This document shows, piece after piece, positions 46,635 to 56,921 of a stretch of DNA of 64,000 bases (positions are counted from its first letter, which is position 1; each line of letters starts with the position of its first letter). The stretch covers positions 1,860,001-1,924,000 of the forward strand of contig NZ_AP024585.1 of assembly GCF_018323885.1 (NCBI RefSeq), given 5' to 3'. Below the pieces are notes generated by a model, which saw only the letters and a list, made by a program, of their open reading frames with translations, had not been told where the DNA came from and searched no databases. Source of the stretch: Citrobacter amalonaticus. GTDB taxonomy: Bacteria > Pseudomonadota > Gammaproteobacteria > Enterobacterales > Enterobacteriaceae. A program made the translations under genes and the position numbers.

Positions 46635-46809
46635 GTTGCAACTTTGTGCAACCACGTTAAATGTGACCTGTATAACAAGCTTAAAAATGAATGAAATGTT
46701 AATAAAAGAAAGATGTATGACGTTGGGAAAAATAATAACGCTATCTTTTTCTCTGCGGCAGTTAACACTTTTAAAAGGTGCAACCGCGAAAAATGTGAGA
46801 GAGTGCAAC
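46635..46809. promoter_or_regulatory. put control region with PutA operator motifs
   Basis: The 397-base gap between divergent putA and putP contains four copies of the PutA recognition hexamer GTTGCA in either orientation: GTTGCA 46635-46640, TGCAAC 46647-46652, 46779-46784 and 46804-46809. PutA binds a cluster of such sites in E. coli to repress both genes when proline is low. The rest of the gap is AT-rich and holds the two promoters. Confidence 0.8.
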
Positions 46810-46971
46810 CTGCCAGAAAATAGTGTTCATCTGCATTTAAATTTGATGTAAATGATGTGTTAAATCGATTGTGAATAAATCGCGCTTCCGGCAGGATACG
46901 GTCGCCCGGGAAATACAACAGGCTTTGCCACGTTCCGGCAGAGCAATAAAACAGAAGAGTCTGGAGATTTT

Positions 46972-48480
46972 ATGGCAATTAGCACACCGATGCTGGTGAC
47001 GTTCTGTGTCTATATTTTTGGCATGATACTGATTGGTTTTATCGCCTGGCGTTCAACCAAGAACTTTGATGATTATATTTTGGGGGGCCGCAGTCTCGGG
47101 CCATTTGTCACCGCATTATCTGCGGGCGCGTCGGATATGAGCGGCTGGCTGCTGATGGGCTTACCGGGCGCGATTTTCATTTCCGGGATTTCAGAAAGCT
47201 GGATTGCCATCGGCCTGACGTTAGGGGCGTGGATCAACTGGAAGCTGGTGGCCGGGCGCCTTCGCGTGCACACCGAACATAATAATAACGCCCTGACGCT
47301 GCCGGACTACTTCACCGGGCGCTTTGAAGACAAGAGCCGGGTTCTGCGCATTATCTCCGCGCTGGTAATTCTGCTGTTCTTCACTATTTATTGTGCATCC
47401 GGCATCGTGGCAGGGGCGCGTCTGTTTGAAAGCACCTTTGGCATGAGCTACGAAACCGCACTGTGGGCAGGCGCGGCGGCCACCATCCTCTATACCTTTA
47501 TTGGCGGATTCCTCGCGGTAAGCTGGACGGATACCGTACAAGCCAGTCTGATGATTTTTGCACTGATCCTGACGCCGGTGATTGTCATCATCAGCGTTGG
47601 GGGCTTTGGCGATTCGCTGGAAGTCATTAAACAGAAGAGCATTGAGAACGTTGATATGCTCAAAGGGCTAAATTTCGTCGCCATCATTTCCCTGATGGGC
47701 TGGGGCCTGGGCTACTTCGGTCAGCCACACATTCTGGCACGTTTTATGGCGGCGGATTCCCACCACAGCATCGTTCATGCCCGCCGTATCAGCATGGCCT
47801 GGATGATCCTCTGTCTGGCAGGTGCGGTCGCGGTCGGTTTCTTCGGCATCGCTTACTTCAACAACAATCCGGCGCTGGCGGGTTCGGTGAATCAGAACGC
47901 GGAGCGCGTGTTCATCGAACTGGCGCAAATCCTGTTTAACCCGTGGATTGCCGGTATCCTGCTGTCTGCGATTCTCGCGGCGGTAATGTCAACGCTGAGC
48001 TGTCAGTTGCTGGTATGTTCCAGCGCCATTACCGAAGATCTGTACAAAGCGTTCCTGCGCAAAGGTGCCAGCCAACAGGAGCTGGTTTGGGTAGGGCGCA
48101 TTATGGTGCTGGTGGTCGCGCTGGTGGCGATCGCCCTGGCGGCGAACCCGGATAACCGGGTGCTGGGTCTGGTGAGCTACGCCTGGGCTGGTTTCGGCGC
48201 CGCGTTTGGTCCGGTGGTACTGTTCTCGGTGATGTGGTCGCGTATGACTCGCAACGGCGCACTGGCCGGGATGATTATCGGTGCCGTGACGGTGATCGTC
48301 TGGAAACATTTCGGTTGGCTGGATCTGTACGAAATCATTCCGGGCTTTATCTTCGGCAGCGTCGGTATCGTCGTCTTCAGTCTGTTGGGTAAAGCGCCAT
48401 CATCGGCGATGCTCAAACGCTTTGCTGAGGCTGACGCGCACTATCATTCCGCACCGCCGTCGCGTTTGCAGGAAGGCTAA
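46972..48480 (+). CDS. putP: PutP, sodium/proline symporter
   Basis: A 502-residue inner membrane protein of the sodium:solute symporter family with 13 predicted helices. LSAGASDMSGWLLMGLPGAI (about residues 44-63) has the sodium-site Asp55, and GWGLGYFGQPHILARFMAA (about 243-261) lies in the conserved core. It imports proline for use by PutA. Divergent from putA and controlled through the shared operators. Strong terminator downstream. Confidence 0.98.
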   Translation: MAISTPMLVTFCVYIFGMILIGFIAWRSTKNFDDYILGGRSLGPFVTALSAGASDMSGWLLMGLPGAIFISGISESWIAIGLTLGAWINWKLVAGRLRVHTEHNNNALTLPDYFTGRFEDKSRVLRIISALVILLFFTIYCASGIVAGARLFESTFGMSYETALWAGAAATILYTFIGGFLAVSWTDTVQASLMIFALILTPVIVIISVGGFGDSLEVIKQKSIENVDMLKGLNFVAIISLMGWGLGYFGQPHILARFMAADSHHSIVHARRISMAWMILCLAGAVAVGFFGIAYFNNNPALAGSVNQNAERVFIELAQILFNPWIAGILLSAILAAVMSTLSCQLLVCSSAITEDLYKAFLRKGASQQELVWVGRIMVLVVALVAIALAANPDNRVLGLVSYAWAGFGAAFGPVVLFSVMWSRMTRNGALAGMIIGAVTVIVWKHFGWLDLYEIIPGFIFGSVGIVVFSLLGKAPSSAMLKRFAEADAHYHSAPPSRLQEG

Positions 48481-48504
48481 CGTCTCAGTTCACTGACTAA
48501 TCAG

Positions 48505-48527
48505 GCCCGCTTCGTGCGGGCTTTTTT
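48505..48527 (+). terminator. Rho-independent terminator of putP
   Basis: GCCCGC, TTCGT loop, GCGGGC and six T residues. Confidence 0.93.
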
Positions 48528-48628
48528 GTCCTTTTCAGCTATCGCTTCCTGCCACAATCATTAACCCGCTAAGTGTTTACATTCTGACATCATTATCATT
48601 ACATTCTGCTTGAGTTTTCTCTTGCCGT

Positions 48629-48647
48629 AATGATAATCACTATCACT
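48629..48647. promoter_or_regulatory. Fur box upstream of efeUOB
   Basis: AATGATAATCACTATCACT matches the Fur consensus closely and lies 57 bases before efeU. A second short CATTATCATT is at 48591-48600. Fur repression of efeUOB is known in E. coli. Confidence 0.82.
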
Positions 48648-48703
48648 GTAATTTACCTTTCTTTGCATCAGTTGACTAAGAATAACGTTTAAGGGTGTCT
48701 GGC

Positions 48704-49537
48704 ATGTTTGTTCCGTTTCTAATTATGTTGCGTGAAGGGCTGGAAGCCGCGCTGATAGTCAGCCTGATAGCCAGTTATCTGAAGCGTACACAACGAGGCC
48801 GTTGGATTGGCGTGATGTGGATTGGTGTATTTCTGGCGGCGGCGCTGTGTCTGGGCCTTGGGAGCTTCATCAACGAGACCACCGGTGAGTTTCCGCAGAA
48901 GGAGCAGGAACTGTTTGAGGGTATCGTTGCGGTGATTGCTGTGGTGATCCTCACCTGGATGGTGTTTTGGATGCGTAAGGTTTCGCGCAACGTCAAAGTC
49001 CAACTGGAGCAGGCGGTCGACAGCGCATTACAGCGCGGTAATCACCACGGCTGGGCACTGATTATGATGGTCTTTTTCGCCGTGGCGCGTGAAGGGCTGG
49101 AATCCGTTTTTTTCCTGCTGGCGGCCTTTCAACAGGATGTTGGGATCTGGCCGCCAGTGGGGGCCATGCTGGGGCTGGCGACTGCGGTTGTTCTCGGTTT
49201 CTTACTCTACTGGGGCGGTATCCGTCTGAACCTGGGTGCTTTCTTTAAGTGGACCAGCCTGTTCATTTTGCTGGTGGCAGCCGGTCTTGCTGCAGGCGCG
49301 ATTCGCGCCTTCCACGAAGCGGGATTGTGGAATCACTTCCAGGACGTGGCATTTGATATGAGCGCTATTCTTTCGACGCACTCGCTGTTTGGCACTTTGA
49401 TGGAAGGCATTTTTGGCTACCAGGAAGCTCCGAGCGTCAGTGAAGTTGCGGTCTGGTTTATCTATCTGATACCGGCGCTGGTGGTGTTTGCATTGCCGCC
49501 GCGCACAGGCACAACCGCGTCCCGCGCAGCGCCTTGA
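48704..49537 (+). CDS. efeU: EfeU, ferrous iron permease (FTR1 family)
   Basis: A 277-residue seven-helix permease. [15 protein letters not shown] (residues 7-21) and [15 protein letters not shown] (about 126-140) carry the two REGxE iron-binding motifs. ATG 48704 has AAGGG 8 bases upstream. With EfeO and EfeB it takes up ferrous iron at low pH under aerobic conditions. The gene appears intact, unlike in E. coli K-12, where efeU is frameshifted. Confidence 0.96.
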   Translation: MFVPFLIMLREGLEAALIVSLIASYLKRTQRGRWIGVMWIGVFLAAALCLGLGSFINETTGEFPQKEQELFEGIVAVIAVVILTWMVFWMRKVSRNVKVQLEQAVDSALQRGNHHGWALIMMVFFAVAREGLESVFFLLAAFQQDVGIWPPVGAMLGLATAVVLGFLLYWGGIRLNLGAFFKWTSLFILLVAAGLAAGAIRAFHEAGLWNHFQDVAFDMSAILSTHSLFGTLMEGIFGYQEAPSVSEVAVWFIYLIPALVVFALPPRTGTTASRAAP

Positions 49538-49593
49538 CGCTTCGCGACGCAAACTCTTATGTAGTTACAACATACTTATTTAAAGGGATGGTC

Positions 49594-50721
49594 ATGACGA
49601 ATCACTTTCGCCGTAGTGCGCTGCAGCTTGGCATGGCTGCACTGTTTGCTTCTGCTTTTACTGCCCATGCTGCGGATATTCCGCAGGTTAACGTCACGGT
49701 AACGGATAAACAATGTGAGCCGATGAGCATTACGGTTAATGCCGGCAAAACCCAGTTCATCATTCAAAACCACAGTCAGAAAGCGCTGGAATGGGAGATC
49801 CTGAAGGGGGTGATGGTGGTTGAAGAACGCGAAAACATCGCGCCGGGATTCAGCCAGAAGATGACTGCCAATCTGCAACCGGGCGAATATGACATGACCT
49901 GTGGCCTGCTGACGAACCCGAAAGGGAAGTTGATTGTTAAGGGCAGCGCGACGGCCGATGCCGCGCAGAGTGACGCTTTGCTGAGTCTGGGTGGCGCTAT
50001 CACCAACTATAAAGCCTATGTGACCGAAGAGACCGCGCAGCTGGTGGCGGGAACTAAAGCCTTCACCGATGCCATTAAGGCGGGCGATCTGGAGAAAGCG
50101 AAGTCACTGTATGCGCCAACTCGTCAGCATTACGAACGTATCGAGCCGATTGCTGAGCTGTTCTCCGATCTTGACGGCAGCATCGATGCCCGTGAAGACG
50201 ATTACGAACAAAAAGCCGCCGACCCGAAATTTACCGGCTTCCACCGTCTGGAAAAAGCGCTGTTTGGCGATAACTCGGTCAAAGGGATGGAGAACTACGC
50301 CGATCAGTTAAATACCGACGTTCTGGATCTGCAAAAACGCATCAGTGAATTGGCATTCCCACCGTCAAAAGTGGTTGGCGGTGCAGCAGGACTGATTGAA
50401 GAAGTGGCGGCCAGTAAAATCAGCGGCGAGGAAGATCGCTACAGCCATACCGATCTGTGGGATTTCCAGGCGAACGTTGACGGAGCGCAGAAGATCGTAA
50501 ACCTGCTGCGTCCGCAACTGCAAAAAGAGAACCGCGAGCTGTTAGCAAAAGTGGATGCGAACTTCAAAAAAGTGGATACCATCCTCGCGAAATATCGCAC
50601 CAAAGACGGTTTTGAGACTTACGATAAACTGACCGATGCAGATCGCAACGCGCTGAAAGGCCCGATTACGACGCTGGCGGAAGATCTCGCGCAATTACGC
50701 GGTGTACTGGGTCTGGATTAA
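49594..50721 (+). CDS. efeO: EfeO, periplasmic iron-binding protein
   Basis: A 375-residue exported protein. The signal peptide ends near residue 26 (FTAHAAD). An N-terminal cupredoxin-like domain ([18 protein letters not shown] to [14 protein letters not shown]) precedes a C-terminal M75 helical domain with [11 protein letters not shown] (HxxE metal site). It is believed to oxidise or bind ferrous iron before transport. ATG 49594 is favoured by AAAGGG seven bases before it. Confidence 0.96.
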   Translation: MTNHFRRSALQLGMAALFASAFTAHAADIPQVNVTVTDKQCEPMSITVNAGKTQFIIQNHSQKALEWEILKGVMVVEERENIAPGFSQKMTANLQPGEYDMTCGLLTNPKGKLIVKGSATADAAQSDALLSLGGAITNYKAYVTEETAQLVAGTKAFTDAIKAGDLEKAKSLYAPTRQHYERIEPIAELFSDLDGSIDAREDDYEQKAADPKFTGFHRLEKALFGDNSVKGMENYADQLNTDVLDLQKRISELAFPPSKVVGGAAGLIEEVAASKISGEEDRYSHTDLWDFQANVDGAQKIVNLLRPQLQKENRELLAKVDANFKKVDTILAKYRTKDGFETYDKLTDADRNALKGPITTLAEDLAQLRGVLGLD

Positions 50722-50726
50722 GCACC

Positions 50727-52010
50727 ATGCAGCATGATAATAAAAACGGCGTGAGCGAACCGTCACGCAGACGTTTGTTGAAAGGAATGGGCGCGCTCGG
50801 CGGCGCGCTGGCGTTGGCCGGCGGTTGTCCGGTCGCCCATGCGCAAAAGCCGCAAAGCGCGCCGGGAACCTTGTCGCCGGATGCTCGTAGCGAGACTCAG
50901 CCTTTTTACGGTCCCCATCAGGCGGGTATTTTGACGCCGCAGCAGGCTTCAATGATGCTGGTGGCATTTGACGTTCTGGCATCGGATAAAGGTGAGCTCG
51001 AACGATTGTTTCGCCTGCTGACGAAACGTATTGCTTTCCTGACCACTGGCGGCCCGGCACCGGAAACGCCGAACCCGCGAATGCCACCAATGGACTCCGG
51101 GATCCTCGGCGCCTTCATCGCGCCGGATAACCTGACCATGACGCTGTCGGTGGGGCATTCGCTGTTCGATACGCGCTTTGGCCTACAGGCGCAGATGCCA
51201 AAGACGTTGCAGAAAATGACCCGTTTCCCGAATGACTCTCTGGATGCGGCGTTATGCCATGGCGATGTGTTGCTACAGATTTGCGCTAACACCCAGGACA
51301 CGGTGATCCATGCCCTGCGCGATATCATCAAACATACGCCGGATTTGCTCAGCGTTCGCTGGAAGCGAGAAGGGTTTATATCCGACCATGCGGCGCGCAG
51401 TAAGGGTAAAGAGACTCCGGTCAATTTACTGGGCTTTAAAGACGGTACGGCGAATCCGGACAGCAGCGATGTAAAGCTGATGCAGGACGTGGTGTGGGTG
51501 ACGGCGGAGCAGGGGGAACCGGCGTGGGCCATTGGCGGATCTTATCAGGCTGTTCGTCTGATTCAGTTTCGCGTCGAATTCTGGGATCGCACGCCGCTCA
51601 AAGAGCAGCAAACCATTTTTGGCCGCGATAAGCACACCGGCGCTCCGTTGGGGATGCAGCACGAACATGATGTGCCGGATTACGCCAGCGACCCGGACGG
51701 CAACGTCATTGCGCTGGACAGCCACATTCGTCTGGCGAATCCACGCACGGCGCAGACGCAGTCGAGCCTGATGATGCGTCGTGGATACAGCTACTCCCTT
51801 GGCGTGACGCCATCCGGACAGCTTGATATGGGATTGCTGTTTGTCTGCTATCAACACGACCTGGAAAAAGGGTTCCTGACCGTGCAGAAGCGGCTAAACG
51901 GCGAAGCGCTGGAAGAGTACGTTAAGCCGATTGGCGGCGGCTATTTCTTCGCGCTACCGGGAATCAAGCAGGCCGATCGCTATCTGGGCCAGTCTCTGCT
52001 TGAAGCCTGA
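50727..52010 (+). CDS. efeB: EfeB, Tat-exported dye-decolorizing (DyP) peroxidase
   Basis: A 427-residue haem enzyme. The N-terminus has a twin-arginine signal ([20 protein letters not shown]). GFKDGTANP (about residues 233-241) carries the DyP catalytic Asp, and [12 protein letters not shown] lies near the haem side. It completes the efe operon, six bases after efeO, and is exported folded. It supports iron uptake at low pH. Confidence 0.97.
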   Translation: MQHDNKNGVSEPSRRRLLKGMGALGGALALAGGCPVAHAQKPQSAPGTLSPDARSETQPFYGPHQAGILTPQQASMMLVAFDVLASDKGELERLFRLLTKRIAFLTTGGPAPETPNPRMPPMDSGILGAFIAPDNLTMTLSVGHSLFDTRFGLQAQMPKTLQKMTRFPNDSLDAALCHGDVLLQICANTQDTVIHALRDIIKHTPDLLSVRWKREGFISDHAARSKGKETPVNLLGFKDGTANPDSSDVKLMQDVVWVTAEQGEPAWAIGGSYQAVRLIQFRVEFWDRTPLKEQQTIFGRDKHTGAPLGMQHEHDVPDYASDPDGNVIALDSHIRLANPRTAQTQSSLMMRRGYSYSLGVTPSGQLDMGLLFVCYQHDLEKGFLTVQKRLNGEALEEYVKPIGGGYFFALPGIKQADRYLGQSLLEA

Positions 52011-52528
52011 CAGTGATACCCCGTCTGTGGGCGGGGTATGTTGCGTCTCACGCGGCTGAAAATATTCTTTTTTTATATGATCCGTTTTTTGAAATAATTT
52101 TGTAATATCTCCGTAAGAGACTGTTGCCAACAGAAATGAGAATTTAGTTAACGTCAGGTAAAAATATTGTTGCGTTATTGCTAAGTTCTGATGTAATTAT
52201 ACGTAATAGCGGTAGTTCCCGGCAGTGATGGTTATTCACTATGGAGATCGCGAATGGTAAAGTCCTCTCGTGGACACGTTTCTGACAGTTTTTGCAGCCT
52301 ATTACGCGGAAGTCTCTCCTCCGGTAGCCATCTCGTCACCGCTAAATTTCTCTCATTTTCCCCTCTTCTTCGTGTTACTGACGCCATATTCGGTGCGCGT
52401 AGCCGTGTGTGGCGTCTATTCGAAAGGCAAGCAATGGCTTACAAGGAAGCCAACCCGCAGATGTTCGTGCGCATAATCGCGCTGCCAACGGCGCGTGTGA
52501 TGAATACCAACAACTCAAGGTGCTATCC
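52011..52528. other. phoH upstream region
   Basis: 518 bases. ATACCCC (52016-52022) and GGGGTAT (52033-52039) form a hairpin right after efeB, a possible terminator with a late T-run near 52069. An AT-rich stretch follows (52060-52200) that probably contains the phoH promoter. An open frame at 52254-52550 has no family match and overlaps the phoH start, so it is not annotated. Confidence 0.5.
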
Positions 52529-53317
52529 ATGGGAAGACAAAAAGCAGTGATCAAAGCTCGTCGTGAAGCAAAACGTGTGCTGAGACGGGACTCACGCAGT
52601 CATAAACAGCGTGAAGAAGAATCGGTCACCTCGCTTGTGCAGATGAGTGGCGTAGAAGCGATTGGCATGGCGCGCGACAGTCGCGACGCCACGCCAATCA
52701 TGGCGCGCAATGAGGCTCAATCGCACTACCTGAATGCTATCGAGAGTAAACAACTGATTTTCGCTACGGGCGAAGCCGGGTGTGGCAAAACCTGGATCAG
52801 TGCGGCAAAAGCAGCAGAGGCCCTGATACATAAAGATGTAGACAGGATCATTGTCACCCGTCCAGTTCTGCAGGCTGATGAAGATCTCGGCTTCTTACCT
52901 GGAGATGTATCGGAGAAGTTTGCTCCCTATTTCCGGCCGGTTTATGACGTGCTGGTTAAACGACTCGGGGCATCTTTTATGCAGTATTGCCTGCGACCTG
53001 AAATCGGTAAGGTGGAAATCGCGCCGTTCGCCTACATGCGCGGACGTACATTTGAAAATGCAGTGGTCATTCTTGACGAGGCTCAGAACGTCACTGCTGC
53101 GCAAATGAAGATGTTTTTAACGCGCCTCGGGGAGAATGTGACGGTAATCGTCAACGGGGACATTACCCAGTGCGATTTACCCCCTCATGTTCAGTCAGGG
53201 CTCAGTGACGCGCTGGCCCGCTTTAAAGAAGATGAAATGATAGGGATTGTTCGCTTCAATAAAGATGATTGCGTTCGCTCGGCGCTCTGCCAACGAACGC
53301 TGAATGCGTACAGTTAA
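52529..53317 (+). CDS. phoH: PhoH, phosphate-starvation-inducible ATPase
   Basis: A 262-residue P-loop ATPase. Walker A GEAGCGKTW is at about residues 83-91, Walker B VVILDEAQN near 184-192, and VTRPVLQADEDLGFLPGD between them is the PhoH signature. In E. coli it is PhoB-dependent and linked to RNA metabolism. ATG 52529 is chosen because homologues of this length begin MGRQKAVIKARREAKRVL; an in-frame start at 52409 adds residues without conservation that I can see. Confidence 0.94.
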   Translation: MGRQKAVIKARREAKRVLRRDSRSHKQREEESVTSLVQMSGVEAIGMARDSRDATPIMARNEAQSHYLNAIESKQLIFATGEAGCGKTWISAAKAAEALIHKDVDRIIVTRPVLQADEDLGFLPGDVSEKFAPYFRPVYDVLVKRLGASFMQYCLRPEIGKVEIAPFAYMRGRTFENAVVILDEAQNVTAAQMKMFLTRLGENVTVIVNGDITQCDLPPHVQSGLSDALARFKEDEMIGIVRFNKDDCVRSALCQRTLNAYS

Positions 53318-53338
53318 GTTAGCAATCTTTGTGCTCAG

Positions 53339-53367
53339 AGCCCGGGAAAACCGGGCTTTGTTTTTTA
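53339..53367 (+). terminator. Rho-independent terminator of phoH
   Basis: AGCCCGG, GAAAA loop, CCGGGCT and a T-rich run at 53357-53366. Confidence 0.92.
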
Positions 53368-53395
53368 GGCGAATGTCACATAGGGTGGTGAGGGA

Positions 53396-53653
53396 GATTG
53401 ACTGGCTGCGCCCGTTGTCGACCCCCGGTCGGGGATTCTCATCCCCCCATTGGGGAATATAAAAGAAAAGAGCCGATACATAAGTACCGGCTCTTATCTG
53501 AAATATGGCGGTGAGGGGGGGATTGACTCGCTTCGCTCGCCCGTTGTCGACCCCCGGTCGGGGATTCTCATCCCCCCATTGAGGAATATAAAAGAAAAGA
53601 GCCGATACATAAGTACCGGCTCTCATCTGAAATATGGCGGTGAGGGGGGGATT
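53396..53653. repeat. Two 129-bp tandem repeats downstream of tRNA-Ser, each ending in the tRNA 3' end
   Basis: Units 53396-53524 and 53525-53653 are nearly identical. Each has GTCGACCCCCGG, CATCCCCCCATT, a tRNA-type terminator stem (AGAGCCG/CGGCTCT) and, at its right end, TGGCGGTGAGGGGGGGATT, which is the last 19 bases of the serine tRNA read on the minus strand. Only the rightmost copy continues into the full tRNA. A weaker third copy starts near 53383. The layout resembles the tyrT repeats of E. coli, where each repeat also carries the tRNA 3' end. Confidence 0.9.
53598..53623 (-). terminator. Terminator of the tRNA-Ser transcript
   Basis: Read leftward: AGAGCCG, a 12-base loop, CGGCTCT and a T-rich tail. 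The same structure recurs 129 bases further left (53469-53494). Confidence 0.8.
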
Positions 53654-53722
53654 CGAACCCCCGATACGTTGCCGTATACACACTTTCCAGGCGTGCTCCT
53701 TCAGCCACTCGGACACCTCACC
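53635..53722 (-). tRNA. serX: tRNA-Ser, anticodon GGA (serX)
   Basis: An 88-base class II tRNA read on the minus strand: 5' GGTGAGGTG at 53722, D-arm GTCCGAGTGGCTGAAGGAG, anticodon GGA at 53686-53688, a long variable arm (TGTGTATACGGCAACGTATC), T-arm GGTTCGAATCC, and 3' end ACCGCCA with encoded CCA (53635-53637). Position between phoH and ghrA matches E. coli serX. It reads UCC and UCU. Confidence 0.97.
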
Positions 53723-53956
53723 ATATTGTTGTTCCTCAACGACTGGAACGGGCGCTAATTTAGGGAAATACGCCGCCTGCGTCAATCAACTTTTCCAAAA
53801 AATCGTGCGTTTATACAAACTTCAAGCAACCTGTAGGTTAATTAGGCGAAAACTGCTTTTTTTGCCAGCGCCAGCGAATTTGCTATGCTGATGATCCCTT
53901 TGAAAACGATGATAATAAGTGCGAAAAATTCCGCACAACAACCCGCAGGAGTCAAT

Positions 53957-54895
53957 ATGGATATCATTTTCTATCACCCTACGTTTGATACCCCCTGGTG
54001 GATCGCTGCCCTGGAAAAGGCTATTCCGCGTGCCAGAGTCCGGGAGTGGAAGCAGGGCGATACCGATCCGGCAGATTATGCGCTGGTCTGGCATCCACCG
54101 GTAGAAATGTTGGAAGGGCGTAAACTTAAGGCGGTGTTCGCACTTGGGGCGGGTGTAGATTCGATCCTGAGCAAACTGAAAGCCCATCCCACGATGCTGG
54201 ATCCTGCCATTCCTCTCTTTCGTCTCGAAGATACCGGTATGGGCTTGCAGATGCAGGAATACGCGGTCAGTCAGGTGCTGCACTGGTTCCGCCGTTTTGA
54301 TGATTACCAGGCGCTAAAAAACGAGAGCCAATGGCGACCGCTGCCGGAATATACGCGCGAGGCGTTTACCGTGGGAATAATGGGGGCTGGCGTACTGGGC
54401 GCGAAAGTGGCTGAAAGTTTGCAGGCCTGGGGTTTCCCGCTGCGCTGCTGGAGTCGCAGTCGTAAAACCTGGCCAGGCGTTGAGAGTTTCGCTGGCACTG
54501 AAGAGTTAGGCGCATTCCTTAGCCAGACTCGTGTGTTGATAAATCTGCTGCCCAATACGGCGGAAACGGTCGGCATTATCAATGGCAAACTGCTTGACCA
54601 ACTGCAGGATGGGGCGTATCTGCTGAATCTCGCGCGTGGCGTGCACGTTAATGAAGATGATCTGCTCGCCGCACTGAACAGTAATAAACTCAAAGGGGCG
54701 ATGCTGGATGTCTTCAGCCGTGAACCGCTGCCAGCGGATAGTCCGCTGTGGAAACATCCGCGTGTGGCGATGACGCCGCATATTGCGGCAGTCACGCGTC
54801 CTGCTGAAGCCGTCGCCTATATTTCCCGCACGATTTCGCATCTGGAAAACGGCGAAGCGGTGACCGGGCAGGTCGACCGTCAGCGCGGTTACTAA
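53957..54895 (+). CDS. ghrA: GhrA, glyoxylate/hydroxypyruvate reductase A
   Basis: A 312-residue D-2-hydroxyacid dehydrogenase of the same length as E. coli GhrA. The Rossmann motif [16 protein letters not shown] is at about 139-154, [19 protein letters not shown] follows, and the catalytic His lies in [11 protein letters not shown]. It reduces glyoxylate and hydroxypyruvate with NADPH. ATG 53957 has CAGGAG upstream; the longer frame from 53885 lacks one. Confidence 0.96.
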   Translation: MDIIFYHPTFDTPWWIAALEKAIPRARVREWKQGDTDPADYALVWHPPVEMLEGRKLKAVFALGAGVDSILSKLKAHPTMLDPAIPLFRLEDTGMGLQMQEYAVSQVLHWFRRFDDYQALKNESQWRPLPEYTREAFTVGIMGAGVLGAKVAESLQAWGFPLRCWSRSRKTWPGVESFAGTEELGAFLSQTRVLINLLPNTAETVGIINGKLLDQLQDGAYLLNLARGVHVNEDDLLAALNSNKLKGAMLDVFSREPLPADSPLWKHPRVAMTPHIAAVTRPAEAVAYISRTISHLENGEAVTGQVDRQRGY

Positions 54896-54897
54896 GG

Positions 54898-54921
54898 GAA
54901 ACCCGGCATCTGCCGGGTTTC
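54898..54921 (+). terminator. Terminator hairpin after ghrA
   Basis: GAAACCCGGC, ATCT loop, GCCGGGTTTC: a perfect 10-bp stem with a short T-run inside the right arm. Confidence 0.8.
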
Positions 54922-54981
54922 GACTAATAAACGCAGGCGATTCCTGCTATCCTTGTCGAAAAATGACCACAGGAGAGAGAC

Positions 54982-55719
54982 ATGTATCCCGTTGACCTGC
55001 ATATGCATACCGTCGCCAGCACCCATGCTTATAGTACTCTGAGCGATTACATCGCCCAGGCGAAGCGTCAGGGACTGAAACTGTTCGCAATTACCGATCA
55101 CGGTCCGGACATGGCGGATGCTCCACACCACTGGCATTTCATCAATATGCGTATCTGGCCGCGCGTGGTGGATGGGGTCGGGATCCTGCGAGGCATTGAG
55201 GCAAATATCAAAAATATCGAAGGTGAAATCGACTGTACCGGGCCGATGCTCACCTCACTGGATCTGATCATCGCGGGCTTCCATGAGCCGGTTTTCGCCC
55301 CCCACGATGAAGCCACCAATACGCAGGCGATGATCGCCACCATGGCGAGCGGCGTTGTGCATATCATTAGCCACCCTGGAAACCCGAAGTATCCCGTTGA
55401 TATCACGGCAATTGCTGAGGCTGCGGCAAAATACAATGTTGCACTGGAGATTAACAACTCTTCCTTCCTTCATTCACGCAAAGGCAGTGAAGCAAACTGT
55501 CGCGCGGTAGCGGCAGCGGTACGCGATGCTGGCGGCTGGGTGGCGTTGGGTTCAGATTCTCATACCGCCTTTACAATGGGCGATTTCGGTGAGTGTCTGA
55601 AAATTATCGAAGAAGTGAATTTCCCGGAAGATCGTATTTTGAACGTGACCCCGAAGCGATTACTCAATTTCCTGGAATCACGCGGAATGGCGCCGATTCC
55701 TGAATTTGCTGAACTTTAA
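54982..55719 (+). CDS. ycdX: YcdX, PHP-family zinc phosphatase
   Basis: A 245-residue PHP domain protein. DLHMHTVAS (residues 5-13), [19 protein letters not shown] and GSDSHT supply the His/Asp ligands of the trinuclear zinc centre. E. coli YcdX is a phosphatase linked to swarming. GGAGAGA lies 8 bases upstream. It is followed at 23 bases by ycdY, its activator. Confidence 0.96.
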   Translation: MYPVDLHMHTVASTHAYSTLSDYIAQAKRQGLKLFAITDHGPDMADAPHHWHFINMRIWPRVVDGVGILRGIEANIKNIEGEIDCTGPMLTSLDLIIAGFHEPVFAPHDEATNTQAMIATMASGVVHIISHPGNPKYPVDITAIAEAAAKYNVALEINNSSFLHSRKGSEANCRAVAAAVRDAGGWVALGSDSHTAFTMGDFGECLKIIEEVNFPEDRILNVTPKRLLNFLESRGMAPIPEFAEL

Positions 55720-55742
55720 CTACCACGAGCTGGAATATTTTG

Positions 55743-56297
55743 ATGAACGAGTTTTCAATCCTGTGCCGCGTACTGGGATCGCTGTATTACCGTCAACCGC
55801 AGGATCCTTTGCTGGTTCCGCTTTTTACCCTAATTCGCGAGGGTAAACTCCAGGCGAGCTGGCCGCTTGAGCAAGATGAACTGTTAGCGCGTCTGCAGAA
55901 AAGCTGTGATATGACCCCGTTGGCGGCGGATTACAACGCGCTGTTTGTCGGTGCGGAGTGCGCGGTGCCACCGTATCGCAGCGCGTGGGTGGAAGGGGCG
56001 ACAGAATCAGAAGTGCGCTCCTTCCTTTCTGCACGGGGTATGCCGCTTGGCGAAACGCCAGCCGATCATATTGGTACGTTGCTGCTGGCCGCCTCCTGGC
56101 TGGAAGATCAGTCTGCGGAGGATGAAAGCGAGGCGCAGGAAACTCTGTTCGCGGACTACATCATTCCGTGGTGTGATACCTTCCTCGGTAAAGTGGAAGC
56201 GCACGCCGCAACCCCTTTCTGGCGAACGATGGCGCCGTTAACACGCGATGCCATTGGCGCGATGTGGGATGAACTGGAAGAAGAGACTGATGAATAA
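55743..56297 (+). CDS. ycdY: YcdY, TorD-family chaperone for YcdX
   Basis: A 184-residue all-helical protein of the TorD/DmsD family, with ECAVPPYRSAWVEG and PADHIGTLLLAASWLEDQ as the conserved blocks. E. coli YcdY increases YcdX activity, probably by helping zinc loading. ATG 55743 replaces an upstream TTG. Cotranscribed with ycdX. Confidence 0.95.
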   Translation: MNEFSILCRVLGSLYYRQPQDPLLVPLFTLIREGKLQASWPLEQDELLARLQKSCDMTPLAADYNALFVGAECAVPPYRSAWVEGATESEVRSFLSARGMPLGETPADHIGTLLLAASWLEDQSAEDESEAQETLFADYIIPWCDTFLGKVEAHAATPFWRTMAPLTRDAIGAMWDELEEETDE

Positions 56298-56397
56298 TTG
56301 TGATACGCATCACTTTTGTATGCAACTTGATTCAATCATTGCATAAATTGTGTGCGTGATCTCATTCATATTGTCGTTTTCTGCTATCATGCGCGGC

Positions 56398-56889
56398 ATG
56401 AACATACTTCTTTCCATTGCAATCACAACGGGCATTCTCTCCGGTATCTGGGGATGGGTGGCCGTGTCTCTTGGCTTACTCAGTTGGGCTGGCTTTTTAG
56501 GCTGTACCGCCTATTTCGCCTGTCCGCAGGGTGGGTTAAAGGGGTTGGCCATTTCGGCCTCCACGCTGTTGAGCGGCGTGGTGTGGGCGTTGGTCATTAT
56601 TTACGGTAGCGCGTTGACGCCGCATCTCGAACTGGTGGGTTATGTGATTACCGGCGTGGTGGCCTTCCTGATGTGTATCCAGGCAAAGCAAGTTTTACTG
56701 TCATTTGTGCCAGGCACATTTATCGGTGCATGCGCCACGTTTGCCGGGCAGGGAGACTGGAAACTGGTCTTGCCTTCACTGGCGGTCGGTTTGCTCTTTG
56801 GCTATGCCATGAAAAATAGTGGACTGTGGCTGGCGGCCCGGCGAGAAAGACACAGTACGCGAACCGTTGCGGAAAATAAAAAAGCGTGA
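56398..56889 (+). CDS. ycdZ: YcdZ, DUF1097 inner membrane protein
   Basis: A 163-residue protein with five hydrophobic segments (e.g. LLSIAITTGILSGIWGWVAV and VGYVITGVVAFLMCIQA). TAYFACPQGGLKGL and FIGACATFAG are typical of the DUF1097 family. The start matches E. coli YcdZ (MNILLSIAITTG); an upstream frame with other starts is not favoured. In E. coli it is induced under certain fermentative or acid conditions; function unknown. Confidence 0.93.
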   Translation: MNILLSIAITTGILSGIWGWVAVSLGLLSWAGFLGCTAYFACPQGGLKGLAISASTLLSGVVWALVIIYGSALTPHLELVGYVITGVVAFLMCIQAKQVLLSFVPGTFIGACATFAGQGDWKLVLPSLAVGLLFGYAMKNSGLWLAARRERHSTRTVAENKKA

Positions 56890-56911
56890 GGAAATCCTCA
56901 CGCTTTTTTTT
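56884..56911. terminator. Bidirectional terminator between ycdZ and csgG
   Basis: GCGTGAGG, AAAT loop, CCTCACGC with T-runs on both sides (A-run left, T-run right), so it can end both ycdZ and the csgDEFG transcript. Confidence 0.93.
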
Positions 56912-56921
56912 ATCCTGATCA

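Noticed and set aside
52254..52550. 98-codon frame before phoH
   Set aside because: No recognisable domain and it overlaps the well-supported phoH start in another frame.
53396..53653. tRNA-Ser repeats as att sites of a present prophage or island
   Set aside because: No integrase or phage gene lies next to them; the neighbours phoH and ghrA are core genes.
55740..55742. TTG as start of ycdY
   Set aside because: ATG three bases on gives the known E. coli N-terminus MNEFSILC.
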